Assembly: GCF_032050975.1 (NCBI RefSeq)
Contig: NZ_CP116967.1
Span: 558,001 to 622,000, forward strand
Reading direction: 5' to 3'
Origin: Candidatus Nitrospira allomarina
GTDB lineage: Bacteria > Nitrospirota > Nitrospiria > Nitrospirales > UBA8639
DNA length: 64,000 nucleotides
The stretch's first letter is position 1. Every line of letters starts with the position of its first letter. This document shows, one piece after another, positions 34,312 to 44,188 of this stretch. The position numbers and the translations under genes were made by a program. The notes below the pieces were generated by a model. That model was given only the letters and a program-made list of their open reading frames with translations, searched no databases and was not told the origin of the DNA.

Positions 34312-35163
34312 CTATTCACTTACATTCCCGTCACTTACGAGTAGCGGCTCAATGATTCTTGAAAAGGCTGACAACGGTTGAGTCCCACTCACTTCTTTGG
34401 CATCTGTGAGTTGCCCGTTTTCTACTCGTCCAATAAAAAACGTCGGGGTTCCGTTCACCCCAATCTCTTGACCGTAAACCACATCCGCATCAACTTCTTG
34501 TATTTGTTCAGGGCTATTGACGCATGATTCAAACAGATCCATGTTAAGTCCCAAAGACCGGGCCAACTTTTGATACAAGCCATCCCCAAGCTCGGATTGA
34601 TTGGAAAAAAGCTGATGGTTCATCTGCCAATATGCATCCTGTTCGCCGGCACAATTTGCAGCAATAGCCGCCCCTATGGCATAGGCATGGAAGTCCAACG
34701 GAAAATCTCGAAGGACATATTGCACTTTTCCCGTGTCGATGTATTCCTTTTTCAGATTTTCAAATGTATCCGAATGATATTTAGCACAATAGGGACATTG
34801 ATAATCTGTAAACTCAACAATGGCAACTTTCGCTTTCTGACTACCAAGGGTAGGATCATCTGAATTGAGTTCAACATTGCCAACAGCAGAAGGACGTGGA
34901 GCCGCAGCAAGGGGGAGATTGGAGCTTCCCTGTAATTCGCTCACCGATTTACGAACTTCTGCAAGTTCTTTCCGAACATCCCTCAGTTCGTTTTGAACTT
35001 CGATGAGTTGCCGAAGGATAAAAACATCTGTTGTTTCAACAGAGGAAGGAATCGGAGGTTCCTGAGCAAAGAGCAGGAAAGGCAAGAGCAGAATGGATCC
35101 TAATAGCCCTCCACCAATCCGCCACATGAAATATGTCGTGGAAATATTGAGTTGTTTTGGCAT
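34312..35163 (-). CDS. DsbA-family thiol:disulfide oxidoreductase
   Basis: 283 residues. An N-terminal membrane anchor or signal (MWRIGGGLLGSILLLPFLLF) is followed by a coiled-coil (about 45-80, QLIEVQNELRDVRKELAEVRKSV) and a DsbA/thioredoxin-like domain (about 105-275). The active site is CPYC (FTDYQCPYCAKYHSD) and the cis-Pro loop is GVNGTPTFFIG. The insert has VLRDFPLDFHAYAIGAAIAANC. Such proteins introduce or isomerise disulfides outside the cytoplasm. It lies 154 bp upstream of the beta-lactamase-like gene and in the same direction, so its natural clients may be the adjacent 8-Cys modules (inference). Confidence 0.9.
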   Translation of the reverse strand: MPKQLNISTTYFMWRIGGGLLGSILLLPFLLFAQEPPIPSSVETTDVFILRQLIEVQNELRDVRKELAEVRKSVSELQGSSNLPLAAAPRPSAVGNVELNSDDPTLGSQKAKVAIVEFTDYQCPYCAKYHSDTFENLKKEYIDTGKVQYVLRDFPLDFHAYAIGAAIAANCAGEQDAYWQMNHQLFSNQSELGDGLYQKLARSLGLNMDLFESCVNSPEQIQEVDADVVYGQEIGVNGTPTFFIGRVENGQLTDAKEVSGTQPLSAFSRIIEPLLVSDGNVSE

Positions 35164-35432
35164 CAGTCCCCACCTTTCAAGTGAGGAACCTTACTATTCT
35201 TTTTAAAAAAAATAAAGAATATTGTAAAAATAATGGAACCCTAGAAGACATTGCCTAGAATGAAGACGACTATTGAGTATAAATTGGGAAAAGGTTGGGC
35301 TTGAGGGGGTTGTGGAAGGAGTGATCAAAACTCCTCTAACTCCATGTTCTAATCAGGACGCACCCGTCCACTTAGTTCATGGAAAGGGATTAAACTATCT
35401 AAAAAATGGGGCGTCGTTAAGACTGAATATGG

Positions 35433-36305
35433 CTAGGCATGTAGAACGCTTCTGACCGTTTCCCCTATTTCTGCGGGATTCTTGACGACAGTCACACCAG
35501 CCGATTCCAGGGCGGCCATTTTATCAGCCGCGGTGCCTTTTCCTCCGGTGATAATAGCGCCGGCATGGCCCATTCGTCTTCCGGGAGGTGCCGTAATTCC
35601 GGCAATGAAACTCACGACCGGTTTGGTCATCTCTTTTTGAATATAGGCCGCAGCCCGTTCCTCGGCATCACCACCAATTTCCCCAATCATCACGACTGCT
35701 TCCGTTTCGTCGTCCTCCTGGAACATGTGCAACAAATCAATATACCCGGTTCCGATGAGGGGATCGCCACCGATGCCGACGCAGGTCGTTTCGCCAAGAC
35801 CTAAATTGGTCAGCTGATTGACGGCTTCGTAGGTTAAGGTGCCACTTCTTGAAATCACGCCAACCCGCCCTTTTTTATGAATGAATCCTGGCATGATCCC
35901 GATCTTGCACTCCTCGGCCGTGATAATTCCCGGACAATTTGGACCTATCAGACGCGTGGTCTTCCCATAAAGCGCCCGCTGGACCCGAACCATATCATTG
36001 ACAGGAATCCCCTCTGTAATGCAGATGATCAGCCATATGCCGGCATCGGCGGCTTCTAAAATGGCATCGGCGGCAAAGGGAGGTGGCACAAAGATCAATG
36101 AGGTGGTGGCTTCAGTCTTCTTGACGGCTTCACGAACGGTATTAAACACCGGGATGCCTTCTACTTCCTGACCGGCTTTGCCAGGCGTCACGCCGGCCAC
36201 GACTTGCGTTCCGTACGCCTTGCACTGGGTCGCGTGAAATGACCCTTCTTTGCCGGTGATCCCTTGAACGACAACCCGGGTATTTTTATTCACCAAAATG
36301 CTCAT
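35433..36305 (-). CDS. sucD: succinyl-CoA ligase subunit alpha
   Basis: Makes succinyl-CoA from succinate with ATP or GTP in the reductive TCA cycle (reversible). 290 residues: CoA-binding Rossmann start ([19 protein letters not shown]), [15 protein letters not shown], and the phospho-His loop [12 protein letters not shown]. Length is standard for the family. It lies 50 bp downstream of sucC and is the last gene of the probable seven-gene acl-acn-frd-suc operon. Confidence 0.97.
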   Translation of the reverse strand: MSILVNKNTRVVVQGITGKEGSFHATQCKAYGTQVVAGVTPGKAGQEVEGIPVFNTVREAVKKTEATTSLIFVPPPFAADAILEAADAGIWLIICITEGIPVNDMVRVQRALYGKTTRLIGPNCPGIITAEECKIGIMPGFIHKKGRVGVISRSGTLTYEAVNQLTNLGLGETTCVGIGGDPLIGTGYIDLLHMFQEDDETEAVVMIGEIGGDAEERAAAYIQKEMTKPVVSFIAGITAPPGRRMGHAGAIITGGKGTAADKMAALESAGVTVVKNPAEIGETVRSVLHA

Positions 36306-36355
36306 GCCACATCACCTTTCACCAATCAAGGAGAATATTTCCACGATCAGGTTAA

Positions 36356-37531
36356 CTATTTCTTTTTTCTGAGAGCGACAATACGCTGAGCAGCTTCCCA
36401 GAGGTCAGCGACCCCTTCCACCTTCAAACCTGATTCGGCCAGAAGCTTTCGGCCTTCTTCCGCGTTGGTTCCTTGAAGTCGAACAACAACAGGTAGCTTG
36501 ATGCCGACTTCCTTCGCCGCATCAATCACTCCATGGGCAATACGCTCGCACCGCACAATGCCGCCGAAGATATTAATGAATATGCCCTTGACCTTTTTAT
36601 CTTTCAACAGAATGCGAAAACCGGCTGCAACCGTCTCTTTGGTCGCCCCACCGCCCACATCCAAAAAATTCGCCGGTTCCGATCCCGCCAATTTAATGAC
36701 GTCCATGGTTGCCATTGCTAAACCCGCCCCGTTGACCATGCAACCGATGTCTCCATCCAGTTTGACATAGTTCAGATTATTGCTACCCGCTTCAATCTCC
36801 AACGGTTCTTCTTCGTGCAAATCTCTGAACTTTTGAATATCAGGATGTTTAAATAGCGCACTGTCATCAATTGAGACTTTTCCATCCAATGCGACCAGAC
36901 GCTTATCCGTGGTAATGACCAATGGATTAATTTCCACAAGCGATGCGTTTTTTTCCATGAACAGCCGGTACAGGTTTTCCAACATTTGAAAAAACGGCTT
37001 CACCACCGCGGGCTCAAGCTCTGGAAGTCCCAAGCCGAAGGCCAGATTTCTTCCATTGTACCCCTGGAATCCCACCGCCGGATCAATGGACACTTTCAGC
37101 AATTTGTCCGGTGTATGCTCGGCCACTTCCTCAATGTCCATGCCGCCTTCCGTACTGGCAATAAACGTCGGAAAGCCTGACTCACGGTCTACCAGTAAAC
37201 TCAAATACAATTCCTTAGCAATCCCTGCACCTTCTTCAATCAGTAGGCGCCGAACTTTTCTGCCCTTGGGACCTGTCTGATGGGTTACCAGTGTTTTCCC
37301 GAGAATTTCCTTAGCAAGTTCCGGGACTTCAGATTTATTTTTGGTTAATTTGACCCCGCCGGCTTTGCCACGTCCACCCGCATGAATCTGCGCTTTCACC
37401 ACAAATACGGGGGTATCAAGAACTGAGGCCCACTTTTCAGCCGCTTTGACGTTTTTGATTTCCTTGCCTTTGGGTACAGGAATCCCAAACTGTGCAAAGA
37501 GCTGTTTGGCTTGAAACTCGTGAATATTCAT
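36356..37531 (-). CDS. sucC: succinyl-CoA ligase (ADP-forming) subunit beta
   Basis: 391 residues, ATP-grasp fold: N-terminal MNIHEFQAKQLFAQFGIPVP, AQIHAGGRGKAGGVKL, the Mg site region LVEINPLVI, and the C-terminal CoA-ligase domain with FINIFGGIVRCERIA. The beta subunit carries the nucleotide specificity, which cannot be told from inspection. It precedes sucD by 50 bp and follows frdA by 83 bp. Confidence 0.97.
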   Translation of the reverse strand: MNIHEFQAKQLFAQFGIPVPKGKEIKNVKAAEKWASVLDTPVFVVKAQIHAGGRGKAGGVKLTKNKSEVPELAKEILGKTLVTHQTGPKGRKVRRLLIEEGAGIAKELYLSLLVDRESGFPTFIASTEGGMDIEEVAEHTPDKLLKVSIDPAVGFQGYNGRNLAFGLGLPELEPAVVKPFFQMLENLYRLFMEKNASLVEINPLVITTDKRLVALDGKVSIDDSALFKHPDIQKFRDLHEEEPLEIEAGSNNLNYVKLDGDIGCMVNGAGLAMATMDVIKLAGSEPANFLDVGGGATKETVAAGFRILLKDKKVKGIFINIFGGIVRCERIAHGVIDAAKEVGIKLPVVVRLQGTNAEEGRKLLAESGLKVEGVADLWEAAQRIVALRKKK

Positions 37532-37614
37532 AAATCCCCTTCGTAGGTTCTACAGCTCAAAACGGAACATTCGGCGATGACAATATCCCGGTTGGTGATC
37601 AATCGCCTTGATAA

Positions 37615-39192
37615 TTACTTGTTGGTGTAAGCCGGCAAGACCATAGGTGAAATGATACCAGCAGACACCTGATGCCGTTTGGCTTCGGCTCGAAATCGCT
37701 TCAGGTGGTCTAAGGTCAACGAACTTTTCGGCAGAGACTTGGACCGCTCTGCAGCAAGAATACCTGTTCGCTTGCCAAACACCATCAAGTCCAACAAAGA
37801 ATTCCCCATGAGCCGGTTTCGACCATGTAATCCGCCGGAAGCCTCTCCCGCCACGAATAAATTGGCCACAGGCGTTTCTCCGTTCACATCAATCTTGACG
37901 CCCCCGTTTTGGTAATGCAGCGTGGGATAGATCAGCACCGGATCTTTCCGGATATCGACCTGGTAACGCTCATACTGCCGAACCATCGCGGGAAAATGTT
38001 TGTCCAACGTTCCCGGTCCATGTTCCACATCTAACAACGGGGTATCCAGCCAGACACCCACCCTTCCTGATGGTGTTCGAACGCCCCGCCCCTCTTCACA
38101 TTCCCGAATGATCGACGAGGACACAACATCACGGGTATCCAATTCATTCACAAAGCGCTCGCCCTTCCCATTCACTAAATGGCCGCCTTCAGAGCGAATG
38201 CCTTCTGTCACCAGCGCACCGACTAATTGCTCCGGATACACTCCACCGGAAGGATGATATTGAAAAGTATCGATTTGAACGAGAGGCACGCCGAGACGAT
38301 AGGCCAGGACCAAGGCATCCCCTGTCGCCCCGAAATGATTGCTGGTTGGAAATCCCTGAATATGCAACCGGCCAATGCCGCCGGTTGCCAGAATCACCGT
38401 TTTAGCGGCGACGACGATGAACCGATTATTGTCTAAGTCTTTCAGCACCGCTCCCGTGCAGGCCCCATTGGCATCACTTAACAATTCCACCGCAGCGACA
38501 AATTCCAACAACGGAACCTTCTGGTTCAGCACTTCGTCTTTCAACACTCGCATGATTTCCAAACCGGTGTAATCGGAGCAGGTTAACAGCCTGGCTTTTG
38601 AGCTTCCTCCCCCTTTTTTCACATGCAGATTTCCATCGGCATCCCGATCGAATAGGACACCCAATTCCAACAACCATTTCGCAATAGACGGTCCCTCTTC
38701 CACCATGACCTTTAGCAACTGGTGGTCATTTTTCATGTGACCGCCCTTTAAGGTGTCCAAGAAATGCTGGACAGGCGAATCGTCCGATCCGACGGCGATT
38801 TGCATCCCGCCTTGGGCCATGACCGAGTTGGAATCCCCCAGGCGCAACTTGGTGGCCAGTAACACATCGGCTCCCTGAGCATGGGCATGGAGCGCCGACG
38901 CGCACCCCGCCCCTCCTCCACCAACGACCAGGACATCCACGGTGTAATCCGGAGTGAGATTAAGATCGGCTGGAACCGGGCTCTCCCCTTCCAACAGGGT
39001 CGCCACTTCGGTCACGGTTGATTGACCGGCATTGGGCCCAAAAATAATCGGCCGATAGGCATGAGCCCGATGATCAGGATGGTATTTCTTGATAAGGCCA
39101 TCCCGTTCGGCTGGAGAAAGCTTGGGAAAACTTTTAGACCGACGGGCGTCTCGGGTTTGATGAACTATATTTCTCTGATCGGTAAGTTCCAT
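37615..39192 (-). CDS. frdA: fumarate reductase/succinate dehydrogenase flavoprotein subunit
   Basis: 525 residues. FAD-binding VDVLVVGGGGAGCASALHA, substrate/FAD region SNSVMAQGGMQIAV, the active-site ILATGGIGRLHIQ stretch, and the C-terminal catalytic motif LHYQNGGVKIDVNGET followed by GLHGRNRLMGNSLLDLMVFGKRTG. An N-terminal extension of about 80 residues precedes the FAD domain. In this operon it should reduce fumarate in the reverse TCA cycle. No membrane-anchor subunit (FrdC/SdhC) is encoded nearby, so the electron donor is unclear. Lies 20 bp after frdB. Confidence 0.9.
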   Translation of the reverse strand: MELTDQRNIVHQTRDARRSKSFPKLSPAERDGLIKKYHPDHRAHAYRPIIFGPNAGQSTVTEVATLLEGESPVPADLNLTPDYTVDVLVVGGGGAGCASALHAHAQGADVLLATKLRLGDSNSVMAQGGMQIAVGSDDSPVQHFLDTLKGGHMKNDHQLLKVMVEEGPSIAKWLLELGVLFDRDADGNLHVKKGGGSSKARLLTCSDYTGLEIMRVLKDEVLNQKVPLLEFVAAVELLSDANGACTGAVLKDLDNNRFIVVAAKTVILATGGIGRLHIQGFPTSNHFGATGDALVLAYRLGVPLVQIDTFQYHPSGGVYPEQLVGALVTEGIRSEGGHLVNGKGERFVNELDTRDVVSSSIIRECEEGRGVRTPSGRVGVWLDTPLLDVEHGPGTLDKHFPAMVRQYERYQVDIRKDPVLIYPTLHYQNGGVKIDVNGETPVANLFVAGEASGGLHGRNRLMGNSLLDLMVFGKRTGILAAERSKSLPKSSLTLDHLKRFRAEAKRHQVSAGIISPMVLPAYTNK

Positions 39193-39212
39193 GAGAAAAG
39201 CAAAAAAACTGG

Positions 39213-39929
39213 TTAGGTTGTGGCCGCGGAGGTATTTTGCAATTCCTCATCGGACAACTTGAGGATACGATCCCACTCCTGCTGAAAATGTCCATCGGTA
39301 ATCTCTTGAATACGTTTCGAGAGGCCTTCCGGTTTTTCGGTGAAATGCACGCCTTGAGCCCGACTGGCATAGAGCGCGACCAGGTTGGGAGCAATATCAG
39401 CAATACAAACGGGCGCGCACATTCCACACATGACACAATCCATGAACATTTCAGAGACCGCTTTAAAATCTCCAAACACCGCTTTCCACACCCCTTCCCG
39501 TACATCGATATTTTGTGGGCAGGCTTCTGTGCAAGCATTACAGTTCCGGCATAAGGGGGCTTCGGGATAGAGCGTAAACAAATCCTGCTTAGGGTCTTTG
39601 AGCTCAAGAAGGTTGTAGGTCGCTTTTCTCGCCGGAAAAGCCGGCATAAACGAAAAGGACATGCCATCCTCGACTGCCATCGAACAGGCCAAACAGGTTT
39701 TGACCTTGGGATCGTCTTTCGTACGGTAATAGGTCGCACAGGCTCCACAGAACCCGCCTAGGCATCCAACTCCACGAATCACATCCTGCCCTGCATACCA
39801 CAAGGCCTTGATCAGGGTGATACCGGCGGGAACCTGGAACGGTTTCCCTTCAATCTCCACGGTAACCATCTTAGGTTGGAGACTCTCTTCTTGATCCAAA
39901 GTATTTTTTTTATCCAATGTGTCAGGCAT
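39213..39929 (-). CDS. frdB: fumarate reductase/succinate dehydrogenase iron-sulfur subunit
   Basis: 238 residues: a plant-type 2Fe-2S domain (GVGCLGGFCGACATYYRT, CLACS) and two ferredoxin-like Cys sets, CRNCNACTEACPQNID and CVMCGMCAPVCIADI. The second set has all four Cys at C-x2-C-x2-C-x3-C spacing rather than the usual C-x5-type 3Fe-4S pattern of SdhB, so it may hold two 4Fe-4S clusters. Transfers electrons to frdA, whose start lies 20 bp downstream. Preceded by acn at 66 bp. Confidence 0.88.
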   Translation of the reverse strand: MPDTLDKKNTLDQEESLQPKMVTVEIEGKPFQVPAGITLIKALWYAGQDVIRGVGCLGGFCGACATYYRTKDDPKVKTCLACSMAVEDGMSFSFMPAFPARKATYNLLELKDPKQDLFTLYPEAPLCRNCNACTEACPQNIDVREGVWKAVFGDFKAVSEMFMDCVMCGMCAPVCIADIAPNLVALYASRAQGVHFTEKPEGLSKRIQEITDGHFQQEWDRILKLSDEELQNTSAATT

Positions 39930-39995
39930 AGCTCAAAGATAGTACCTTATACGATTGACAAATTTCTCGTCGTACGTTTCAACCACCCAGCCCAT

Positions 39996-42242
39996 CTAAT
40001 TTAACGCATTCAATGCTGAACCAGCCTTAAACCACGTGATCTGCTGTTCGGTCATACTATGATTGGCTTGAATGACCACTTCCTGACCATTTTTCTTGTG
40101 AAGAACAACCTGAACCGGTTTGCCTGGCGCAAGTCCACTTAACCCCTTCACACTGATCCGGTCTTCTTGTTCAATTTGGTCATAATCCTTCGGATCCGCA
40201 AATGTCAGTGCAAGAATGCCTTGCTTCTTGAGATTGGTCTCATGAATGCGAGCAAAACTTTTTGTCAGGACAGCTTGGACACCCAAAAATCGTGGAGACA
40301 TCGCCGCATGCTCACGGCTGCTCCCTTCCCCATAGTTTTCATCACCCACCACAAACGACCCCAAACCTTTTTCTTTATACCTTCTGGCAACTTGTGCAGG
40401 AGTCAAACCGGACTCTCCGGTTAAGACGTCATTGGCCTTGCCCGCCTCGTCTGCAAAAGCATTGTTGGCTCCAAGGAACATGTTGTCGCTAATCTTGTCC
40501 AAATGTCCCCTGAATTTGAGCCACGGACCGGCTGGAGAAATATGATCCGTTGTGGTCTTGCCTTTAGTTTTAATTAATAGCGGCAACTTTTCAAAATCTT
40601 TCCCATCCCATTTTGGAAAAGGCTTTAATAATTGCAACCGCTCGCTGGTAGGAGGAATGTCCACTTGAAGCTTCGAACCATCCTCAGCAGGTTGGACCAA
40701 ACCTTCTTCCCCTTTAGCAAAACCCTTGGCCGGCAATTCATCTCCCTGAGGCGCCTCAAATTTGAAGTCTTTTCCATCTGCGGTTTTCAAGGTCCCCTTG
40801 ATCGGATCAAAGCCTAGATCACCTGAAAACGCATAAGCCGTGACCACTTCAGGACTAGCCAGGAAGGATAACGTCTCACTCACCCCATCATTCCGCCCGG
40901 GAAAGTTTCGGTTAAACGTACTGACAATAGAGTCGGCTTTTCCTTTCACGGCATCCGCGCGTTTCCATTGACCAATGCAGGGTCCACAGGCATTTGCCAG
41001 GACGGTGGCCCCCATACTTTCAAACGTCTCCAAAAATCCTTCCCGCTTCATGGTGTGGTAAATCCGTTCTGATCCCGGGCTGACCAGAAAGGCCGTTTTG
41101 GCTTTAAGCCCAGCTTGTAACCCTTGCTTGGCAATATGCGCCGCACGACCGATATCTTCATATGAAGAGTTGGTACAGCTTCCAACCAAAGTCGCTTTTA
41201 ACTGAACGGGGTAACCTTTTTCTTTGGCTTCCGCTGCCATTTTTGAGATGGGTCGTGCCAGATCAGGGGTATGCGGTCCCACAACATGTGGTTCAAGAGT
41301 GGACAGATCGATTTCGACGATTTCATCAAAGTATTTTTCCGGAGACTGATAGACCTCAGGGTCTGCCACCAACATGCTCCGATTGGCTGCTGCCAATTTG
41401 GCAATGTCAGCTCGCTCCGTGATATTCAAGTATGCCACCATTTTTTCATCAAACGGGAAAATAGAAGTCGTGGCACCTAACTCAGCCCCCATATTGGTAA
41501 TCGTGCCCTTGCCTGTCGCACTGATGGTTTCCGCACCAGGGCCAAAATACTCCACGATCTTATTGGTTCCACCCTTCACCGTCAGAAGGCCACAAATATA
41601 CAAAATGACATCTTTTGGCGAAGCCCAGCCATTCAGCTTTCCGGTTAACTTCACGCCGATGAGTTTAGGATGGAGGACCTCCCATGGAAGACCCGCCATC
41701 ACTTCCCCCGCATCGGCTCCACCGACGCCAATGGCCAACATTCCCAACCCGCCACCGTTTGGCGTGTGTGAATCGGTTCCAATGATCAATCCTCCAGGAA
41801 ATGCATAATTTTCCAACACCACCTGATGGATGATCCCGGCTCCAGGCTTCCAGAATCCGATCCCATATTTTTTCGCAGCCGAGGCAAGAAAATTATAGAC
41901 TTCCCGGTTTTCATCACATGCGCGCAAAAGATCCTTTTCCGATCCGACTTCAGCCCTGATCAAGTGATCGCAATGGATAGTACTCGGAACAGCAACTTTT
42001 TCTTTTCCCGCTTGCATAAATTGCAACATGGCCATTTGAGCTGTCGCATCCTGCATCGCGACTCGATCGGGACGAAGAGCCAACATGGCCTTTCCACGCT
42101 CCCAGACTTGTGTATCGAAATCATCCGCATGGCTGACCAGGATCTTTTCTGTCAGCGTGAGAGGCCGCCCAAATTTTTTGCGAGCTTTGTCCACAATTCC
42201 CGGCATTGAAGCATATAGTTTTTTGACCATTTCTAGGGACAT
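39996..42242 (-). CDS. acn: aconitate hydratase
   Basis: Interconverts citrate and isocitrate. The 748-residue protein matches the mitochondrial-type aconitase: [21 protein letters not shown], the 4Fe-4S cysteines in [11 protein letters not shown] and [22 protein letters not shown], and the swivel domain ([18 protein letters not shown]). It sits between aclA and frdB in the reductive TCA operon, 81 bp and 66 bp away. The ATG at 42242 gives a normal-length N-terminus. Confidence 0.96.
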   Translation of the reverse strand: MSLEMVKKLYASMPGIVDKARKKFGRPLTLTEKILVSHADDFDTQVWERGKAMLALRPDRVAMQDATAQMAMLQFMQAGKEKVAVPSTIHCDHLIRAEVGSEKDLLRACDENREVYNFLASAAKKYGIGFWKPGAGIIHQVVLENYAFPGGLIIGTDSHTPNGGGLGMLAIGVGGADAGEVMAGLPWEVLHPKLIGVKLTGKLNGWASPKDVILYICGLLTVKGGTNKIVEYFGPGAETISATGKGTITNMGAELGATTSIFPFDEKMVAYLNITERADIAKLAAANRSMLVADPEVYQSPEKYFDEIVEIDLSTLEPHVVGPHTPDLARPISKMAAEAKEKGYPVQLKATLVGSCTNSSYEDIGRAAHIAKQGLQAGLKAKTAFLVSPGSERIYHTMKREGFLETFESMGATVLANACGPCIGQWKRADAVKGKADSIVSTFNRNFPGRNDGVSETLSFLASPEVVTAYAFSGDLGFDPIKGTLKTADGKDFKFEAPQGDELPAKGFAKGEEGLVQPAEDGSKLQVDIPPTSERLQLLKPFPKWDGKDFEKLPLLIKTKGKTTTDHISPAGPWLKFRGHLDKISDNMFLGANNAFADEAGKANDVLTGESGLTPAQVARRYKEKGLGSFVVGDENYGEGSSREHAAMSPRFLGVQAVLTKSFARIHETNLKKQGILALTFADPKDYDQIEQEDRISVKGLSGLAPGKPVQVVLHKKNGQEVVIQANHSMTEQQITWFKAGSALNALN

Positions 42243-42323
42243 AGCACCTTCTCCTGGGTTCAGTTCAACATGGATAAGTTTTAATCTAGACCGACCACTA
42301 ACCCGGTATAAATTTAACCGGCA

Positions 42324-44153
42324 CTACTTTAACGGTGGCACCTCGCGACGCTTTGGGGAAGCATAATTTACCAGATAGTCAAATAATCGGATAAGCCGAC
42401 TCCCTTGCCGCTTTTGATCCGTCCAATGTCCAATCATTCCGATGGTTCGCGATAAAATGAAGAAGCCATTGAGGCTATCAACCGGAAAACCGATATCGAC
42501 TAACACGGCCGCCGCCATGGTTCCATCGACATTGAGAATAAGATTATCTTTTTTGACAGCGGTAATTTTTTCAACTTCTAACGCAAAGTCCAAGTGGGGC
42601 GTGTTGATGCCCAAACTTTTCACGTACCCGACCAACTCCTTCACCCGCTTATCCGGATTTTTCAAACTTTTGACTCGATGACCGATTCCCGGAACAGGTC
42701 CCACATTTTTTTTCATGTAGACGAGAAAATCATCGACCGAAAGTTTGTTGTCGATCGCGTATTTGAACCACCGCCCCGCGTCCGTCACCGCTCCACCAAA
42801 GCGCGGACCGATCATAATCATACCGGCCGCGACCGCTTGAGATAATCCGATTCCAGCACAAGCGGCGATAATCGTCGTCAAGGCTCCACTCACGCAAGGG
42901 CCATGGTCAGCAGACAGCATGATAATGCGTTTAATGATTTCGGCTTCCTGTTTGGTGACAAGACGATTGTCCCATAGCAGGCCGATAATATGGGGAATGT
43001 CATATCCGTTATTGATCAGTTCAGAAGCCGGATAACCTTGATACAGCGGTTCATCACCGCGATCGTCACTAATTGTGGAACGAATCAGGGGGGTCACCAG
43101 CACTTCCCCTTCCTTCATGCTCTCTTGAACCGTTTTGGGGAGCTTCGGTATGTCCGCCGGTGCCAAATCCGGAATGGGCTTGACCTGTCCGCTTTTAAGC
43201 AACTCCTCATGGGTGGCCTTGATGGCCGGCCCCAGAGCTCCAAAAGTATCCGGCACAATCGCGCCGGCCTTTTTCAGGGCTTCAGACTTTGCCCGGGCAG
43301 ACCCCTCACCTTTCAATCCTTCTTTCGCCCCGGCATGCCCGAATTTCATACCCTTTGGAAGACTCTCTTGACAGAACCCTGATACGACCGCGAGTAATTT
43401 AATCCGGCGTTTCTTGGCCCCGTACCATTCGGCAGCCCGTTCTTCCAAATCTCCACCCATTTCCCCGACAATAACCACCGCCTTGGTTTGCGGATCGTTT
43501 TCAAACATTTCCAGGTAGCTGACATAATCAGTGCCCGGGTAGGCATCACCGCCGATACCGATCGCCGTCGTGATGCCGTCAGCAAATTGAGAACAAATCC
43601 ATATAATCTCGTTCGACAATCCTCCGGACTTGGTGACCACGCCGAAAGAACCAGGACGATACAGCTTGCACGCCACCAAGTTATCAAACGCCCCCCCGAT
43701 CACTCCGAGGCGACATTCTCCTGCCGACACTACCCCAATTGAGGAAGGGCCATTAAAGGTTTTCCCAAGCTTACGGGCATGCTTTCCCAAAAGTTTGGCA
43801 TCTTTTTCCGGCACCCCTTCGGTAATCATGGAGACCGTTTTAATATGCGGGTCATTCAGGGCTTCCATGGTGCCGGCATAGGCCCGGTCTGCTCCGATAT
43901 AGACCAGACTCGTGTTAATTTCCGGGTGGTTGGCCGTCGCTTCGGCGACGGTTTTATAAATGGGGATCATTATTAACTCGGTTCCACAAATGATCTCGTT
44001 AGTCTTCCCCGCATCAGGGGGATAAACGAACGCAGAGACATTCAATGGTTGCTTTATCATGTACCGGAACTCAGCCATACGACGAGCGGCATTCACCCCG
44101 GCCACCCCCCCTTGAATGACGACATGCGTGTCTTTCGTTGCAAGAATACTCAT
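42324..44153 (-). CDS. aclA: ATP-citrate lyase alpha (large) subunit
   Basis: Key enzyme of the reductive TCA cycle: citrate + ATP + CoA gives acetyl-CoA + oxaloacetate. 609 residues: an N-terminal succinyl-CoA ligase alpha-like half (VVIQGGVAGVNAARRMAE), the phospho-His loop FGHAGAKEGLKGEG, and a C-terminal citrate synthase-like half (LLSADHGPCVSGALTTI, VPGIGHRVKSLKNPDKRVKEL). The size matches the bacterial two-subunit enzyme of Chlorobium. It follows aclB at 35 bp. Confidence 0.97.
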   Translation of the reverse strand: MSILATKDTHVVIQGGVAGVNAARRMAEFRYMIKQPLNVSAFVYPPDAGKTNEIICGTELIMIPIYKTVAEATANHPEINTSLVYIGADRAYAGTMEALNDPHIKTVSMITEGVPEKDAKLLGKHARKLGKTFNGPSSIGVVSAGECRLGVIGGAFDNLVACKLYRPGSFGVVTKSGGLSNEIIWICSQFADGITTAIGIGGDAYPGTDYVSYLEMFENDPQTKAVVIVGEMGGDLEERAAEWYGAKKRRIKLLAVVSGFCQESLPKGMKFGHAGAKEGLKGEGSARAKSEALKKAGAIVPDTFGALGPAIKATHEELLKSGQVKPIPDLAPADIPKLPKTVQESMKEGEVLVTPLIRSTISDDRGDEPLYQGYPASELINNGYDIPHIIGLLWDNRLVTKQEAEIIKRIIMLSADHGPCVSGALTTIIAACAGIGLSQAVAAGMIMIGPRFGGAVTDAGRWFKYAIDNKLSVDDFLVYMKKNVGPVPGIGHRVKSLKNPDKRVKELVGYVKSLGINTPHLDFALEVEKITAVKKDNLILNVDGTMAAAVLVDIGFPVDSLNGFFILSRTIGMIGHWTDQKRQGSRLIRLFDYLVNYASPKRREVPPLK

Positions 44154-44188
44154 CGAAACGGTCTCCTACATCCTCAAGGTCTAATAGG

